A stretch of DNA of 64,000 bases from a virus. The DNA lies in the IMG/VR virus record IMGVR_UViG_3300042344_000800, positions 1-64,000 of that record; one strand, given 5' to 3'. The notes below the pieces were generated by a model, which was not told the DNA's origin, did no database searches, and worked only from the letters and a program-made list of their open reading frames with translations. Each line of letters opens with the position of its first letter. Position 1 is the stretch's first letter. Positions 23,710 through 32,590 of the stretch are shown here, piece by piece. Position numbers and translations under genes: made by a program.

Positions 23710-24546
23710 TCAACTTTTATAACTACGGATTATTAACTCTTTTCCCGTTTTCCCATTGGTCATCCCATACCCTAACTCCCATGCTATTTTCTCGTACTTT
23801 TCTTCTGGGTATAGGTTTCTGACCGCTTCACTATCATCATAGGTTATCATTACTGGGTTTGTCAAGCCATGCACCACTTCTTTTAATCTCGCATGGGGAA
23901 AACCAGTGTGGAGGCTCCCGTTGACCCCATACAGCTTAGATTTCTCAGCCGATAGGTACGGGGGGTCTAGAAAGACAAACTTCCCCTGTTTTGCTTTGGT
24001 GGATAGGCAACCTTCAAAATCTATATTGGTAATTACCGTCCCCTCCAATAACCCTTTCAGCTTCGCCAATCGTTCGATAGAACTGATTGTGAAACGCTTA
24101 TGGAAAGCGTCTTTGGAGAATCCCCCGCTTTCTAACGTTCCGCTAAAAGTTACACGATTCAAAACATACCACCGTGCCGCTCTGTTCGTGAACCCTAAAG
24201 TTTCAGGGCATATATTTTTTAGGAACTCAAAGAACTTTTTCTCTTTTGTTAAAAAGTTCTTTTTAACACTATGCCATGCTTCTACCCCTTTGATGAGATT
24301 GTCCAAATCATCCCTTACAGATTTCCAGAAAATGTAGACTTCTGGGTTTAGGTCGTTAATCCATAGTTCAGCTTTGGGGTAATGTTGCCGAACATATAGC
24401 ATTACCGAGCCTCCCCCTACCATAGGTTCCACAAAAGCATCAATTTCTTGGGGGAAAAATAGACTAAGAAAGTCTACTGCCTTTTGTTTACCACCGGGGT
24501 AGCGTAGGGGGGATTTGATAAATTGGTTAGACTTAATTTTGGACAT
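23710..24546 (-). CDS. dam: DNA N6-adenine methyltransferase, Dam/D12 class
   Basis: 278 aa. SPLRYPGGK (about residues 12-20) is motif X, FVEPMVGGGSVM is motif I (AdoMet), and FVFLDPPYLS carries the catalytic DPPY. I chose the ATG after AGAGGTTGG; a longer frame exists. D12 enzymes usually methylate GATC, but I see no GATC in this window, so the target may differ or act on host or incoming DNA. It overlaps the upstream gene by 14 bases. Confidence 0.92.
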   Translation of the reverse strand: MSKIKSNQFIKSPLRYPGGKQKAVDFLSLFFPQEIDAFVEPMVGGGSVMLYVRQHYPKAELWINDLNPEVYIFWKSVRDDLDNLIKGVEAWHSVKKNFLTKEKKFFEFLKNICPETLGFTNRAARWYVLNRVTFSGTLESGGFSKDAFHKRFTISSIERLAKLKGLLEGTVITNIDFEGCLSTKAKQGKFVFLDPPYLSAEKSKLYGVNGSLHTGFPHARLKEVVHGLTNPVMITYDDSEAVRNLYPEEKYEKIAWELGYGMTNGKTGKELIIRSYKS

Positions 24547-25090
24547 ACCAACCTCTAATAATTTTGGTTCCTTCAAGGACAAAAACAAACACCGCATCAC
24601 AGTCAAACCCCGCATCACAGTAGACGTACTCGTTTAGGGCGGATACACAAATTTCTAAACTAGAACAGGCACAATTGCAGTATTCTGTACCATCTTCCAT
24701 TACCATCACTGGCGAGTAAGGAAAACGACTGTCCATATAACCATAGAACGAGGTTAATTTAAAGCTTTCAAGGCTTTTTAGGGGGATTAGTTCTTTTTGT
24801 AATCTTTTATGTTGGCTCATTAAAACAACCTCTATTACTAAGTATTTGCAAACACCCGTACTGTCTTGACCTTTCCTAATTTTTACCTCTTGTCCTACTT
24901 CAGGAGTTAAGGCTCTTTCAAACTCTCTCAGTATCATTTCGTTTAGGTAAAATTCTTCTGCTTGGTTGGTAAATATGCTACAGCTTTTTTTCCCTCTTTT
25001 TAAACTATCAGTTATCGCATTTCTCAAATCACATAATAGAGTGATAAGAACATCATTGTCAAGTATTTCCAACGGTATTGTTTCAAACAT
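24533..25090 (-). CDS. Hypothetical protein, 185 aa
   Basis: Unrecognised. Helical N-terminus, beta-rich middle, and a cysteine cluster (EYCNCACSSLEIC) that could bind metal. The stop overlaps the start of the adenine methylase, so the two are coupled. Confidence 0.6.
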   Translation of the reverse strand: MFETIPLEILDNDVLITLLCDLRNAITDSLKRGKKSCSIFTNQAEEFYLNEMILREFERALTPEVGQEVKIRKGQDSTGVCKYLVIEVVLMSQHKRLQKELIPLKSLESFKLTSFYGYMDSRFPYSPVMVMEDGTEYCNCACSSLEICVSALNEYVYCDAGFDCDAVFVFVLEGTKIIRGWYVQN

Positions 25091-25149
25091 TATTACTCCT
25101 ATTTTTTTGGGGGTCTAAGCTAGTTTTAAACTGTAAACCCCGTTTAATT

Positions 25150-25416
25150 TTACGCAAACCAGTCTAGTAGGATTTTAAATCCTACCACACAAAGTAGGGG
25201 GATTTCCATTCCAGCATATTCGGGAACTTTTACCAGTTGGGCAGTGTCTCCAAACATTAGATGGTTTTGGTTTTTTACTTCTATTTGACCCAAGCCCCGG
25301 ATTACCCAACCATCCTCATAGGATGGCATTTTATAGCATAGACACTGGGTTTTTTCAACACTGAAAAATGTGTCTAAAGCGGGGGTCGTTTTTAAGGGGG
25401 TTAAACTGTTAATCAT
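25150..25416 (-). CDS. Hypothetical protein, 88 aa
   Basis: Unrecognised small protein with a hydrophobic C-terminal stretch (IPLLCVVGFKILLDWF). It starts 3 bases after the cytosine methylase stop, so it is part of that operon. Confidence 0.6.
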   Translation of the reverse strand: MINSLTPLKTTPALDTFFSVEKTQCLCYKMPSYEDGWVIRGLGQIEVKNQNHLMFGDTAQLVKVPEYAGMEIPLLCVVGFKILLDWFA

Positions 25417-25419
25417 GGT

Positions 25420-26448
25420 TTAAATTCCTGAGTGTAATTGTATCCAGTCTGTCGGATTCAAAAAGCTTAGTTCTGGTTCAGCTTCTTGGAGTCCCAACAA
25501 AACGTTTCGTGCTACCATTCTCACTACTGGGATGGCTACTGAATTGCCAAATTGTTTATAGGCTTGAGTGTCGGACACTACAATCTTAAAACTTTCTGGA
25601 AAACCTTGTAGTCTTGCCCATTCCCGTGGTGTCATGACTCTAATATACTCTGTATTAGATTTACTGTCAAGCCCTTCTCTCTTTTTTATTGACGGGTCAT
25701 AAATTAAGTTTCGTTCCCGCCCTTGTCCCCCAACCATTATTGTGTTAGAAACACCGTAGGGGTCTAGAATCTGATACCCGAATCCATTGTCTTTCCCTTC
25801 GTGTCTGGACTTATGCGCCTTTAACCCTTCCCAATACCTCTGGGAAATGTAGTATTTAGGGGATACTTCTTGTTCTAGAATCTTTTGGACATAGTTATTG
25901 TGCGGTACGGGGTAGGGGTAGCTGAATAAGCCAATATTTAAGTCCCCCCGAAATCCCACAATAAAGACTCTCCGTCGGTTTTGGGCTAATCCAAAATCTT
26001 TGGCATTCAATATTCTCGGTTTAGGTACAAGGTAGCCTAAGTCCTCTCTCAAGGCTTTCAGTATGGTCGTTAATGTTCTCCCTTTGTCATGTGTAATTAG
26101 ACCTTTCACATTCTCCAAGATAAATGCTTTCGGTCTTTTGGCTTTTAGGATTCTCACTATGTCCAGAAAGAGTACCCCTCGGTCATCTTCAAATCCTAAC
26201 TGCTTGCCAGCCTGTGAGAAGGCTTGACATGGGAATCCCCCACACAATATGTCGTGGTCTGGCACTAGGTTCTCATCCTGCTCCCGAATGTCGGAGTTTT
26301 CAGGTTTATGGGCGTAATTGACCTCATAGGTTTGTCGACAGAATTTGTCTATTTCAGAGGCAAATACACACTCCCCCCCTAAACTTTCCAGGGCTATCCG
26401 AAATCCGCCAATGCCCGCAAATAAGTCGATAAACTTGAAATTACTCAT
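25420..26448 (-). CDS. dcm: DNA cytosine-5 methyltransferase
   Basis: 342 aa. Motif I FIDLFAGIGGFRIALES (about 6-22), motif IV GGFPCQAFSQAG with the catalytic cysteine (about 70-81), motif VI FILENVKGL, motif VIII QNRRRVFIVGF, and C-terminal FGNSVAIPVV (motif X). The target-recognition region lies between about 200 and 270; specificity cannot be read. No cognate restriction enzyme is adjacent, so it is a solitary phage methylase that probably protects phage DNA. Confidence 0.95.
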   Translation of the reverse strand: MSNFKFIDLFAGIGGFRIALESLGGECVFASEIDKFCRQTYEVNYAHKPENSDIREQDENLVPDHDILCGGFPCQAFSQAGKQLGFEDDRGVLFLDIVRILKAKRPKAFILENVKGLITHDKGRTLTTILKALREDLGYLVPKPRILNAKDFGLAQNRRRVFIVGFRGDLNIGLFSYPYPVPHNNYVQKILEQEVSPKYYISQRYWEGLKAHKSRHEGKDNGFGYQILDPYGVSNTIMVGGQGRERNLIYDPSIKKREGLDSKSNTEYIRVMTPREWARLQGFPESFKIVVSDTQAYKQFGNSVAIPVVRMVARNVLLGLQEAEPELSFLNPTDWIQLHSGI

Positions 26449-26878
26449 TTCCTCTTATTTCTTCCACAATTTGAGCCACTTCTGCCATTTTAGCATACAA
26501 TACATGGTTTTTTTCTGTATAGGAATCTAAATTCTTAGACCATTCACAAACCATGAAAGCTTGTCGCTTGAATTTTTTCAGTTTTCGATACTCAGTTAAT
26601 TGGTTCTCAATTTCTTCATCAAAGAAAACCCCGTCTCCCCCTGTATAATCACCCTGAAACCGGTAGCAGTATTTCTCACTAAACGAATTGAAATAAGGCT
26701 TTCTGGCGACGAGAAATTCTCTGTCTCTAAATGCTTTGTCATTCAAACATTTTACTTTGGCTTTCTTTGGTGTTGTTCTTACTACCTCAAATACCCGAAA
26801 GTAGTCTGAAAAGTAGTCTGAAAAGGCAGAACTGTAACCGATTGACGCTATTTTGTCCCCTACTTGAAGTTCTTTCAT
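26441..26878 (-). CDS. Hypothetical protein with N-terminal SH3-like strand pattern, 145 aa
   Basis: Starts MKELQVGDKIASIGYSSAFS and continues FRVFEVVRTTPKKAKVKCLN, a pattern shared with the neighbour at 27251-27700 (MQNELKVGDRLGV... VFEVKRVTRTLAYVEV). The two are probably distant paralogues. Overlaps the cytosine methylase start by 8 bases, so it is co-translated. Function unknown. Confidence 0.6.
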   Translation of the reverse strand: MKELQVGDKIASIGYSSAFSDYFSDYFRVFEVVRTTPKKAKVKCLNDKAFRDREFLVARKPYFNSFSEKYCYRFQGDYTGGDGVFFDEEIENQLTEYRKLKKFKRQAFMVCEWSKNLDSYTEKNHVLYAKMAEVAQIVEEIRGNE

Positions 26879-26880
26879 CC

Positions 26881-26970
26881 TTATTTTTCTCCTGCTAGTC
26901 TTTGTTTAACTGGTTTTACATCTAGGTTTATTTCTTCCATTAAACCGATAAGTTTAAGAACTGCATTTTC
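26881..26970 (-). pseudogene. Duplicated C-terminal fragment of the 27251-27700 gene
   Basis: Translates as ENAVLKLIGLMEEINLDVKP, then VKQRLAGEK, almost the same as the last 30 residues of the gene at 27251-27700. It has no start of its own and follows the stop of the 65-aa antitoxin-like gene. It marks a tandem duplication with loss of most of one copy. Confidence 0.75.
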
Positions 26971-27168
26971 CTAATCATCATCAAAAGGAAGAGCATCGGT
27001 ATCTGACAAAGCATTAGCCTCGATTTCTGCATCACTCATCGATTTAACTCGCTCCCAATCGGTTAAATCGCTTAAATCTTGCTTTTCCTCTTTTGTGTTA
27101 AGAATACCCATCTTGGGGGCTACTCTCTTGATACTTTCTTCGCTCACGTTCGTTTGCTCTCCTAGCAC
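26971..27168 (-). CDS. BrnA-like antitoxin domain protein, 65 aa
   Basis: The end, DWERVKSMSDAEIEANALSD followed by TDALPFDDD, resembles the BrnA/CopG-type antitoxins common in cyanobacteria (T-D-W-E-R, D-x-E-I, D-x-D-A-P). No BrnT toxin is beside it. GTG start; an internal ATG would give a shorter form. Probably an orphan antitoxin picked up from a host. Confidence 0.5.
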   Translation of the reverse strand: MLGEQTNVSEESIKRVAPKMGILNTKEEKQDLSDLTDWERVKSMSDAEIEANALSDTDALPFDDD

Positions 27169-27250
27169 TAATCAATCGGCAAGTTTCCCCTCTTATACTA
27201 TAAGACAACATAACAGATTATCCCGTTTAATTGTCCCAGTAAACACATCC

Positions 27251-27700
27251 TTATTTCTCTCCTGCGAGTCTTTGTTTAACTGGTTCTACATCTAGGTTTA
27301 ATTCTTCCATTAGACTAATAAGTTTTAGAACCGCATTTTCTCGGTCTACTCCGTCTGAGGCAGGTAGATTTCTAATTGTTTTTTCTAGTTTCTCCACCCC
27401 ATATTTCAGTGCGATGGTTGTTCTTCGTCCTTTTTCTAAATTCCCGCACTCCTCATCATAGAGATATAACATAGAACTTGTACCCACAGCACAGGGTATA
27501 ATCCCGTACCAGTTTGCGTATTTTCTCCCGTTATTCTGTTTTATCTCTCTTTTTACCTTCCACTCACCACTTGGCCAGGTTGAGTTTACTACCTCGACAT
27601 AGGCTAAGGTTCTAGTGACCCTTTTTACCTCAAATACTAGGAAAGAGCCATTTCTTGTCTTAACTCCTAATCGGTCTCCTACTTTAAGTTCATTTTGCAT
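27251..27700 (-). CDS. Hypothetical protein, 149 aa
   Basis: Start chosen at MQNELKVGDRLGVKTRNG, after the promoter at 27726-27754; the longer frame runs through the promoter. N-terminal small beta barrel, then a helical C-terminus duplicated at 26881-26970. Function unknown. Confidence 0.65.
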   Translation of the reverse strand: MQNELKVGDRLGVKTRNGSFLVFEVKRVTRTLAYVEVVNSTWPSGEWKVKREIKQNNGRKYANWYGIIPCAVGTSSMLYLYDEECGNLEKGRRTTIALKYGVEKLEKTIRNLPASDGVDRENAVLKLISLMEELNLDVEPVKQRLAGEK

Positions 27701-27725
27701 TTCTTTACTCTTGTAACTTTCCCTA

Positions 27726-27754
27726 AGTATAGCTCCTGACCTACCCCTTGTCAA
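27726..27754 (-). promoter_or_regulatory. Sigma70-type promoter
   Basis: Minus-strand TTGACA, 17 bases, TATACT. Confidence 0.8.
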
Positions 27755-27816
27755 CCCTTAGCCGCATAGGGTTTTCTCTATGCTCTTTTGGGTTTGTATT
27801 TATTTTTCCCTATACT

Positions 27817-27823
27817 CGCCCAT
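27817..27823 (+). promoter_or_regulatory. CGCCCAA-like motif upstream of CDS 27853
   Basis: TATACTCGCCCATTCTAAAG, one base off the core, 30 bases before the GTG. Confidence 0.4.
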
Positions 27824-27852
27824 TCTAAAGCTGTCCCCTCCTTTTTAATAAA

Positions 27853-28092
27853 GTGCGTTGGCTTTATTTCCCTACTTCGTCAATCCCTAGTAATGGCACT
27901 TTTATCTATTGTCAATTAGCCGATAGTGCCATTAGTGGTATGCGACCCACACCTCAACCTGCTGATGGAACTTTACTTTATTGCCAACTTCAAACTTCTT
28001 TATTAACAGACTGGCGACCGCCCACACAGCCAGCAAATGGTACTTTACTTTATTGCTCTCAAGATATTAACCAATTTAATAGAACGCCATGA
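27853..28092 (+). CDS. Repeat protein with NGTxxYCQL motifs, 79 aa
   Basis: GTG start. Three repeats of about 23 residues end in PSNGTFIYCQL, PADGTLLYCQL and PANGTLLYCS. Such short cysteine-containing repeats resemble small virion or fibre parts. It overlaps the next gene by 4 bases. A late role is inferred from the motif upstream. Confidence 0.55.
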   Translation: MRWLYFPTSSIPSNGTFIYCQLADSAISGMRPTPQPADGTLLYCQLQTSLLTDWRPPTQPANGTLLYCSQDINQFNRTP

Positions 28093-28961
28093 GTCAACCA
28101 AATCTGATTACCTCTGATAACGTCGGAAACTACTATATGGGTTTTCGTTCCGATTTATTTGCTTATGATACTCGCATTTCTGGTGGTAATAACGCACCCA
28201 ACTTAAGAGACTTAATTAATCAGTTAGGGTCTGGATTAGCCGTTTCTAACAGCACAATAAGTATTAGTTTTAAATTGCCACAGGCTTTTGATACTTCTAA
28301 CAATCCTACTACTACTCTAAATGGAAGATTCAGGGAAAATTTGCTCTATACTAGCAATACCTCAAGCCTGAGTAGTGCTTTGTTTTATCAGGTTCCGGGC
28401 GGGGGTAGTGAATTTAATTTAAGTAATGCTGGTGCTTGGTATTTTGTTGTTAATAGCTTTTCGGTCTCAATGTTCAGATGTAATGTCAGTGGCAACGCAT
28501 TAGATAACTCTAATTACTTTTTTAGACAGGTAGGATGGGCTAAAAATCCCCTATACACCGGGACAAACTACCCACTAAATGCTTATTATTATTTTTTAAA
28601 TTCTTCCTCTAACTCAAGGGGGGGTGGTCGTCCTACCCTGCCCAATATCGATACTAGAACGGCTCTAAGAGTACCTACAGGAACAAGTGCCGACTCCATT
28701 GCCAATTACTCAATAACTTGTCAAACTTCTACACCGGGGGCAAATACTACCGACTTAGTGCTTAGGGACGATGCCAGTCCCAATAGAGCTATTGGTGTAG
28801 CATCCAATCTCCTAAAAACATCCCTAGCCATCCCCGTTGGTCAAATTTATCGTAATACGGGGGTAGACCCTGATGGTAGTGATAACCCTTTTTGGATATG
28901 TGTTGGGGTTATGGGTAGTGAGAGGATTCTAATGAGAGTAAGGACTCTAAACCTAACCTAA
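28089..28961 (+). CDS. Putative structural (tail fibre or decoration) protein, 290 aa
   Basis: Rich in Asn, Ser, Thr and Gly with many short beta strands (STISISFKLPQAFD, YFVVNSFSVSMFRC), the composition of phage fibre or baseplate proteins. No signal peptide. Overlaps the upstream repeat protein, with which it probably assembles. I do not recognise a family. Confidence 0.55.
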   Translation: MSQPNLITSDNVGNYYMGFRSDLFAYDTRISGGNNAPNLRDLINQLGSGLAVSNSTISISFKLPQAFDTSNNPTTTLNGRFRENLLYTSNTSSLSSALFYQVPGGGSEFNLSNAGAWYFVVNSFSVSMFRCNVSGNALDNSNYFFRQVGWAKNPLYTGTNYPLNAYYYFLNSSSNSRGGGRPTLPNIDTRTALRVPTGTSADSIANYSITCQTSTPGANTTDLVLRDDASPNRAIGVASNLLKTSLAIPVGQIYRNTGVDPDGSDNPFWICVGVMGSERILMRVRTLNLT

Positions 28962-28973
28962 TTTTTGGGTACT

Positions 28974-29279
28974 ATGACTAAAACTATTCGACAAACCTTT
29001 TCTAATTGGAGGAAATCTTCTAATGGACAATCGGCTATCCAGATTCTCAAACGTAGTCAAAGATTCCTTTGCCCAAGCTGTTTACAACATCTTCCCCAAG
29101 ACTACCACGTTCACCACTTATTCCCAATTTCTAAAATGGATTCTTCCAACTCTAATTTAGCTATTGATATTAACAATTTAGTTCTCCTTTGTCCTAAATG
29201 CAATTTATCTCAGGGTGCAAAAATAGATACCCGTTTTTCTGATTTAGAACCAGAGGATAGGGTATCTATTGATGGTTAA
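28974..29279 (+). CDS. HNH endonuclease
   Basis: 101 aa. C-P-S-C (about residue 33), HVHHLFPISKMDSSNSN (about 45-61, the HNH core) and C-P-K-C (about 74) form a zinc-bound HNH domain. Small HNH proteins occur as homing enzymes or as packaging nucleases next to terminase; here the neighbours suggest a free-standing homing gene. ATG chosen over a TTG three codons earlier. Confidence 0.85.
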   Translation: MTKTIRQTFSNWRKSSNGQSAIQILKRSQRFLCPSCLQHLPQDYHVHHLFPISKMDSSNSNLAIDINNLVLLCPKCNLSQGAKIDTRFSDLEPEDRVSIDG

Positions 29280-29291
29280 CCTAGCTAATTA

Positions 29292-29600
29292 TTAGTCTGG
29301 TATAGAGTTATAGTCTAAGTAGGAACCAGCTTGAATGGGGTCTAGAATTTCTCTTTCCTCGATGAAACTACCAAGACAGGTTAAACTTTCGAGGGTGAGA
29401 GACTCTCCGGGGTGGGCATCAATAAGTTTTATAAACTGGTCATCCTGCTCATGCTCGAATTGCTCAGTGAAATTACACACGGCTTCCACTAAACTACTTC
29501 CAAAACCACCTACTACGGGGAAAGTTAGCAACACTACTCCACCTCCCACGAATCTAAGTTTCCAACAATAGGAACCGACTTGTCTGTACTCTTTAGTCAT
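29292..29600 (-). CDS. Hypothetical protein, 102 aa
   Basis: Unrecognised. Beta-rich N-terminus (CWKLRFVGGGVVLLTFPV) and acidic C-terminus. A run of 18 A lies directly before its ATG on the minus strand and could cause slippage or serve as an A-rich leader. Confidence 0.55.
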   Translation of the reverse strand: MTKEYRQVGSYCWKLRFVGGGVVLLTFPVVGGFGSSLVEAVCNFTEQFEHEQDDQFIKLIDAHPGESLTLESLTCLGSFIEEREILDPIQAGSYLDYNSIPD

Positions 29601-29647
29601 TTTTTTTTTTTTTTTTTTACCTCTGTCTTAGCTTTAATTGTTTTGCT

Positions 29648-31681
29648 TTACTCAAATTGGTCAAGCAAAAGACTCATTTCGTTAACCACATTCTCACTTG
29701 CTTTTAACGCTTCTTTTCTAATTGCTTGAATTTCGGTCATACTTTTTGCTATTCTCTGCTGTTCAGATTTGGGTGGAATAGGCACTAAAACTTTTGACAA
29801 ATCATCTACTAAAATAGTAGGAATCGCATGACCTGTCATGTACCTTTTAATCTGACGCAAAAAAAAGTCTGTTCGCATATATACTAATAAAAACAAAGGC
29901 TCGACTCCCTGAATATTTCTTAATACTGAAAATCCATTTGAGCAAATTGCTCCGTCTTCATCTTCCGTGATTAGGGCTGTTGCTTGGCGTGGACTTCCCG
30001 TATTTGCTCCTGAAATTGCTGTAATAATATTACCTTTGTACAATCTATAAGTTGCACGAGATGGAGCTTCATGTGCTTTGATTATTTGTTGAGAAACAAC
30101 TTGCATTGTACGATAATCAACATCGGAGATAGCGATATATCTAATTTCACTATCTTTGGCTAAACGAAAATCAGATGAATCTCTCAAAATATCGGCAATT
30201 TCACCTAAAGGTTTCGCCCCAATAGATTTTAGATATTCTAATAATTTTTGGTCATTGGGTAAATAATGTTCGGCATCCAGTCTCGAATTGAGCAGGGTAT
30301 TCTTAACTGTATAAATACAATCGCTATTTTGTGCAAATTCGCCGTTGATAAATGACGTAAAAGATTGAGAAATATCATCTATATCATCGTCAACTATTGG
30401 CAAACCTAATTTTGTTTGGGCTATAACTCCAGACTCGTTGCGCTTATATATTGTTTGTCCTTTAACGTCATAGCCTATTTTTTTGATTTGTGCCATAAAA
30501 CAAGAATCATTGTTTGCTGGTAATTTTTGAACCACCAAAAGTGATGTCTTGATTCCTGTGCCATAAGGTTCAAAAGCTTCTGTGGGGATGGAAACAACAC
30601 CTAATATTTTTGCTTGGGAGCGCAACCAATAGCGAATATGTCCATTAGAAATATTTTGTAATAGACCATCGGGCAAAACAATTGCCATGCGCCCACCTGC
30701 CCGCAATAATTTTATAGATTTCTCAATAAATAAAATATCGGGCGACTGACCCGCTAAAACGGTTGGGGAAACTTGCCAACTATTGGACGCTGATTTATGC
30801 CATTTCCTGGCGAGAAGATATGATTGAAGAATTTTCTGGTCTTCTACTTTGCCTTTATTTCCGAAAGGAGGATTGGTCAAGATAACATCAAAGGAATTAT
30901 TTAATTTTTCATCTTCAATAAGCGCATTAGTGCAGATAATTTCTGAACCTGTGCCACCTTCAAAAACTAAACGAATCATTCCCGAAAGGGCGACATCAGG
31001 ATTAAATTCAATTCCTGTAATACTTTCTTGCACAAAACTTGCTATATCGAACTCTGGATTATTTTGTCGAACATGGTTGATTGCTTGAATTAAAAACCCA
31101 CCACTTCCGCAAGCAGGGTCGATAATTTTTTCGTTTGGTTTGGGGTCTATCATTTCAACTGCAAGGCGTACAATTGGGTGAGGGGTAAAAAATTCTCCCC
31201 TATCTCCTCGCTGGTGTTTATTTACAAAAGTCTGAAAAGCTTTACCTTTTATATCGCCAGATGTTTTAGTTAAATTGATGTACTGCAACTTTCCTACAAT
31301 ATAAGCAAGAGTCAAAGGTTTTAACTTGAATGTGTCATCGGTGAAAAATCCCCGATAATGATTCTTGATGGAGGTAAATAATTGACTGAGACGCAACATA
31401 AATTCATCGGACTTATTGGCTCCGATGGCTTTATATTCACTTGCCGTAACCCCAAAATTTACAGATTGCTTGGCGGATTTTTCGTCATGAAGTTTGATGA
31501 TGATTAGTTTAACCATCTCGTGAAAAATCTTGTCTTTGAGCATTCCTTCGTTGGCGTAAATATAATTATGGCACTCTTCAAAAACTGCGGAAAGATTGTT
31601 AGAAGGTCGTAATTCCTGAATTTGCGGGAGTTTTTCAGGTAACAGGCTGTCTTCGGAAAATGACAATCTTTGCTTTTTCAT
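29648..31681 (-). CDS. Type I-like N6-adenine methyltransferase fused to specificity domain (HsdM-HsdS)
   Basis: 677 aa. HsdM part: DPACGSGGFLI (about 187-197, AdoMet motif I) and ILTNPPFGNKG (about 268-278, catalytic NPPF). Residues about 465-660 form one target-recognition domain of HsdS type, ending in helices (IPPKSEQQRIAKSMTEIQA). No HsdR gene is adjacent. It could methylate phage DNA to evade a host type I or BREX-like system. Its promoter (31715-31743) has a weak -10. The content looks host-derived. Confidence 0.88.
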   Translation of the reverse strand: MKKQRLSFSEDSLLPEKLPQIQELRPSNNLSAVFEECHNYIYANEGMLKDKIFHEMVKLIIIKLHDEKSAKQSVNFGVTASEYKAIGANKSDEFMLRLSQLFTSIKNHYRGFFTDDTFKLKPLTLAYIVGKLQYINLTKTSGDIKGKAFQTFVNKHQRGDRGEFFTPHPIVRLAVEMIDPKPNEKIIDPACGSGGFLIQAINHVRQNNPEFDIASFVQESITGIEFNPDVALSGMIRLVFEGGTGSEIICTNALIEDEKLNNSFDVILTNPPFGNKGKVEDQKILQSYLLARKWHKSASNSWQVSPTVLAGQSPDILFIEKSIKLLRAGGRMAIVLPDGLLQNISNGHIRYWLRSQAKILGVVSIPTEAFEPYGTGIKTSLLVVQKLPANNDSCFMAQIKKIGYDVKGQTIYKRNESGVIAQTKLGLPIVDDDIDDISQSFTSFINGEFAQNSDCIYTVKNTLLNSRLDAEHYLPNDQKLLEYLKSIGAKPLGEIADILRDSSDFRLAKDSEIRYIAISDVDYRTMQVVSQQIIKAHEAPSRATYRLYKGNIITAISGANTGSPRQATALITEDEDGAICSNGFSVLRNIQGVEPLFLLVYMRTDFFLRQIKRYMTGHAIPTILVDDLSKVLVPIPPKSEQQRIAKSMTEIQAIRKEALKASENVVNEMSLLLDQFE

Positions 31682-31714
31682 TTGCTTTTCAGGGGTGATT
31701 TGGTTTACTTATTT

Positions 31715-31743
31715 AATGTGACATAGGGTTCAGAATATGTCAA
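31715..31743 (-). promoter_or_regulatory. Putative promoter for the methyltransferase gene
   Basis: Minus-strand TTGACA, 17 bases, CACATT (weak -10). Confidence 0.5.
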
Positions 31744-31755
31744 GGGGTTTATCGA

Positions 31756-31944
31756 TTATTTATTCTTAGTCTTCTGGAGGCAATCTGGGTGTCTCTGAAC
31801 CCACCCAGATTCATCAGGGTAAACTACATCAAATATATGACAGCTACATTGGTTTCTTAAATCTGACTTGAAAAATTGGCAAAAATTCCCCTTGCTACTG
31901 GCACAAGTTTTTCCACCGCAATCAATATCTAAAATCAGTTCCAT
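31756..31944 (-). CDS. Cysteine-rich small protein, 62 aa
   Basis: Six cysteines (DCGGKTCASSKGNFC, then QCSCHIFD and DCLQK) with His residues suggest a zinc-binding knot. Unrecognised. It lies between the deoxyribosyltransferase and the methylase promoter, same strand. Confidence 0.55.
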   Translation of the reverse strand: MELILDIDCGGKTCASSKGNFCQFFKSDLRNQCSCHIFDVVYPDESGWVQRHPDCLQKTKNK

Positions 31945-31977
31945 TGGTCTGCCTTAAATCAGTTTGACTATCCGATT

Positions 31978-32517
31978 CTAACTTCTGGAGTTTAACCCAG
32001 TTTTTTCGGTTTCACGCTCCCCAAAAACTATTTTTGCTAAAAACTCTTTAGCCTCCTGAATTTGGTCTAGCGTGAAGAAATTTATTCCTGCCTCTTCAGA
32101 CCAGAAAGGATGTCCCACCATATCTGGAGTTCCAACCACGATAATAGTCTTAAAGGGGAAAAAATGACTCAAGGAGGGGATACTAGAGACGATTTTATTC
32201 AAACCCTGGGCATAACCAATTTCAAAGGAAGTACCATGCCCGCTTCCCCAAGGTAGGTAGGCATAAATGATATTTGCTTTTTCTACCGCAGAAATGTCAT
32301 CGTTGTAGATTTGCCCAGGATTATACCCGTTTAATTCAGTTTCAGAGTTGTTAATGGGGCGGTCTAGGGCTTCGAGGGTTTTGGATTTATCCATAGGGTC
32401 TAAGACTTCTACTGGCCAACCCTTAACATAGCTTTTAAGTTCATTACGCCAACCAGTGGCTTGTTGGTACGTTAACCCGTGGATACGTCCAGCCAGATAG
32501 ATTTTTACTTGGGTCAT
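31978..32517 (-). CDS. Nucleoside 2-deoxyribosyltransferase-like protein
   Basis: 179 aa. IYLAGRI (residues 6-12) is the nucleotide-binding start, D-D-I near 91 and GHGTSFEIGYAQG (about 111-123) with the catalytic glutamate fit the family. The enzyme would exchange bases on deoxynucleosides, or hydrolyse dNMPs, feeding phage DNA synthesis. Strong promoter at 32539-32567 and ribosome site CGGAGAAA. Confidence 0.83.
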   Translation of the reverse strand: MTQVKIYLAGRIHGLTYQQATGWRNELKSYVKGWPVEVLDPMDKSKTLEALDRPINNSETELNGYNPGQIYNDDISAVEKANIIYAYLPWGSGHGTSFEIGYAQGLNKIVSSIPSLSHFFPFKTIIVVGTPDMVGHPFWSEEAGINFFTLDQIQEAKEFLAKIVFGERETEKTGLNSRS

Positions 32518-32538
32518 TAAAATTTCTCCGTTTTTTCC

Positions 32539-32567
32539 ATTATATACTTTATGTTTCTGGTTGTCAA
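32539..32567 (-). promoter_or_regulatory. Consensus sigma70 promoter
   Basis: Minus-strand TTGACA, 17 bases, TATAAT: a perfect match. Confidence 0.88.
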
Positions 32568-32590
32568 GTGGGGATTAAAACCAATTAAAG

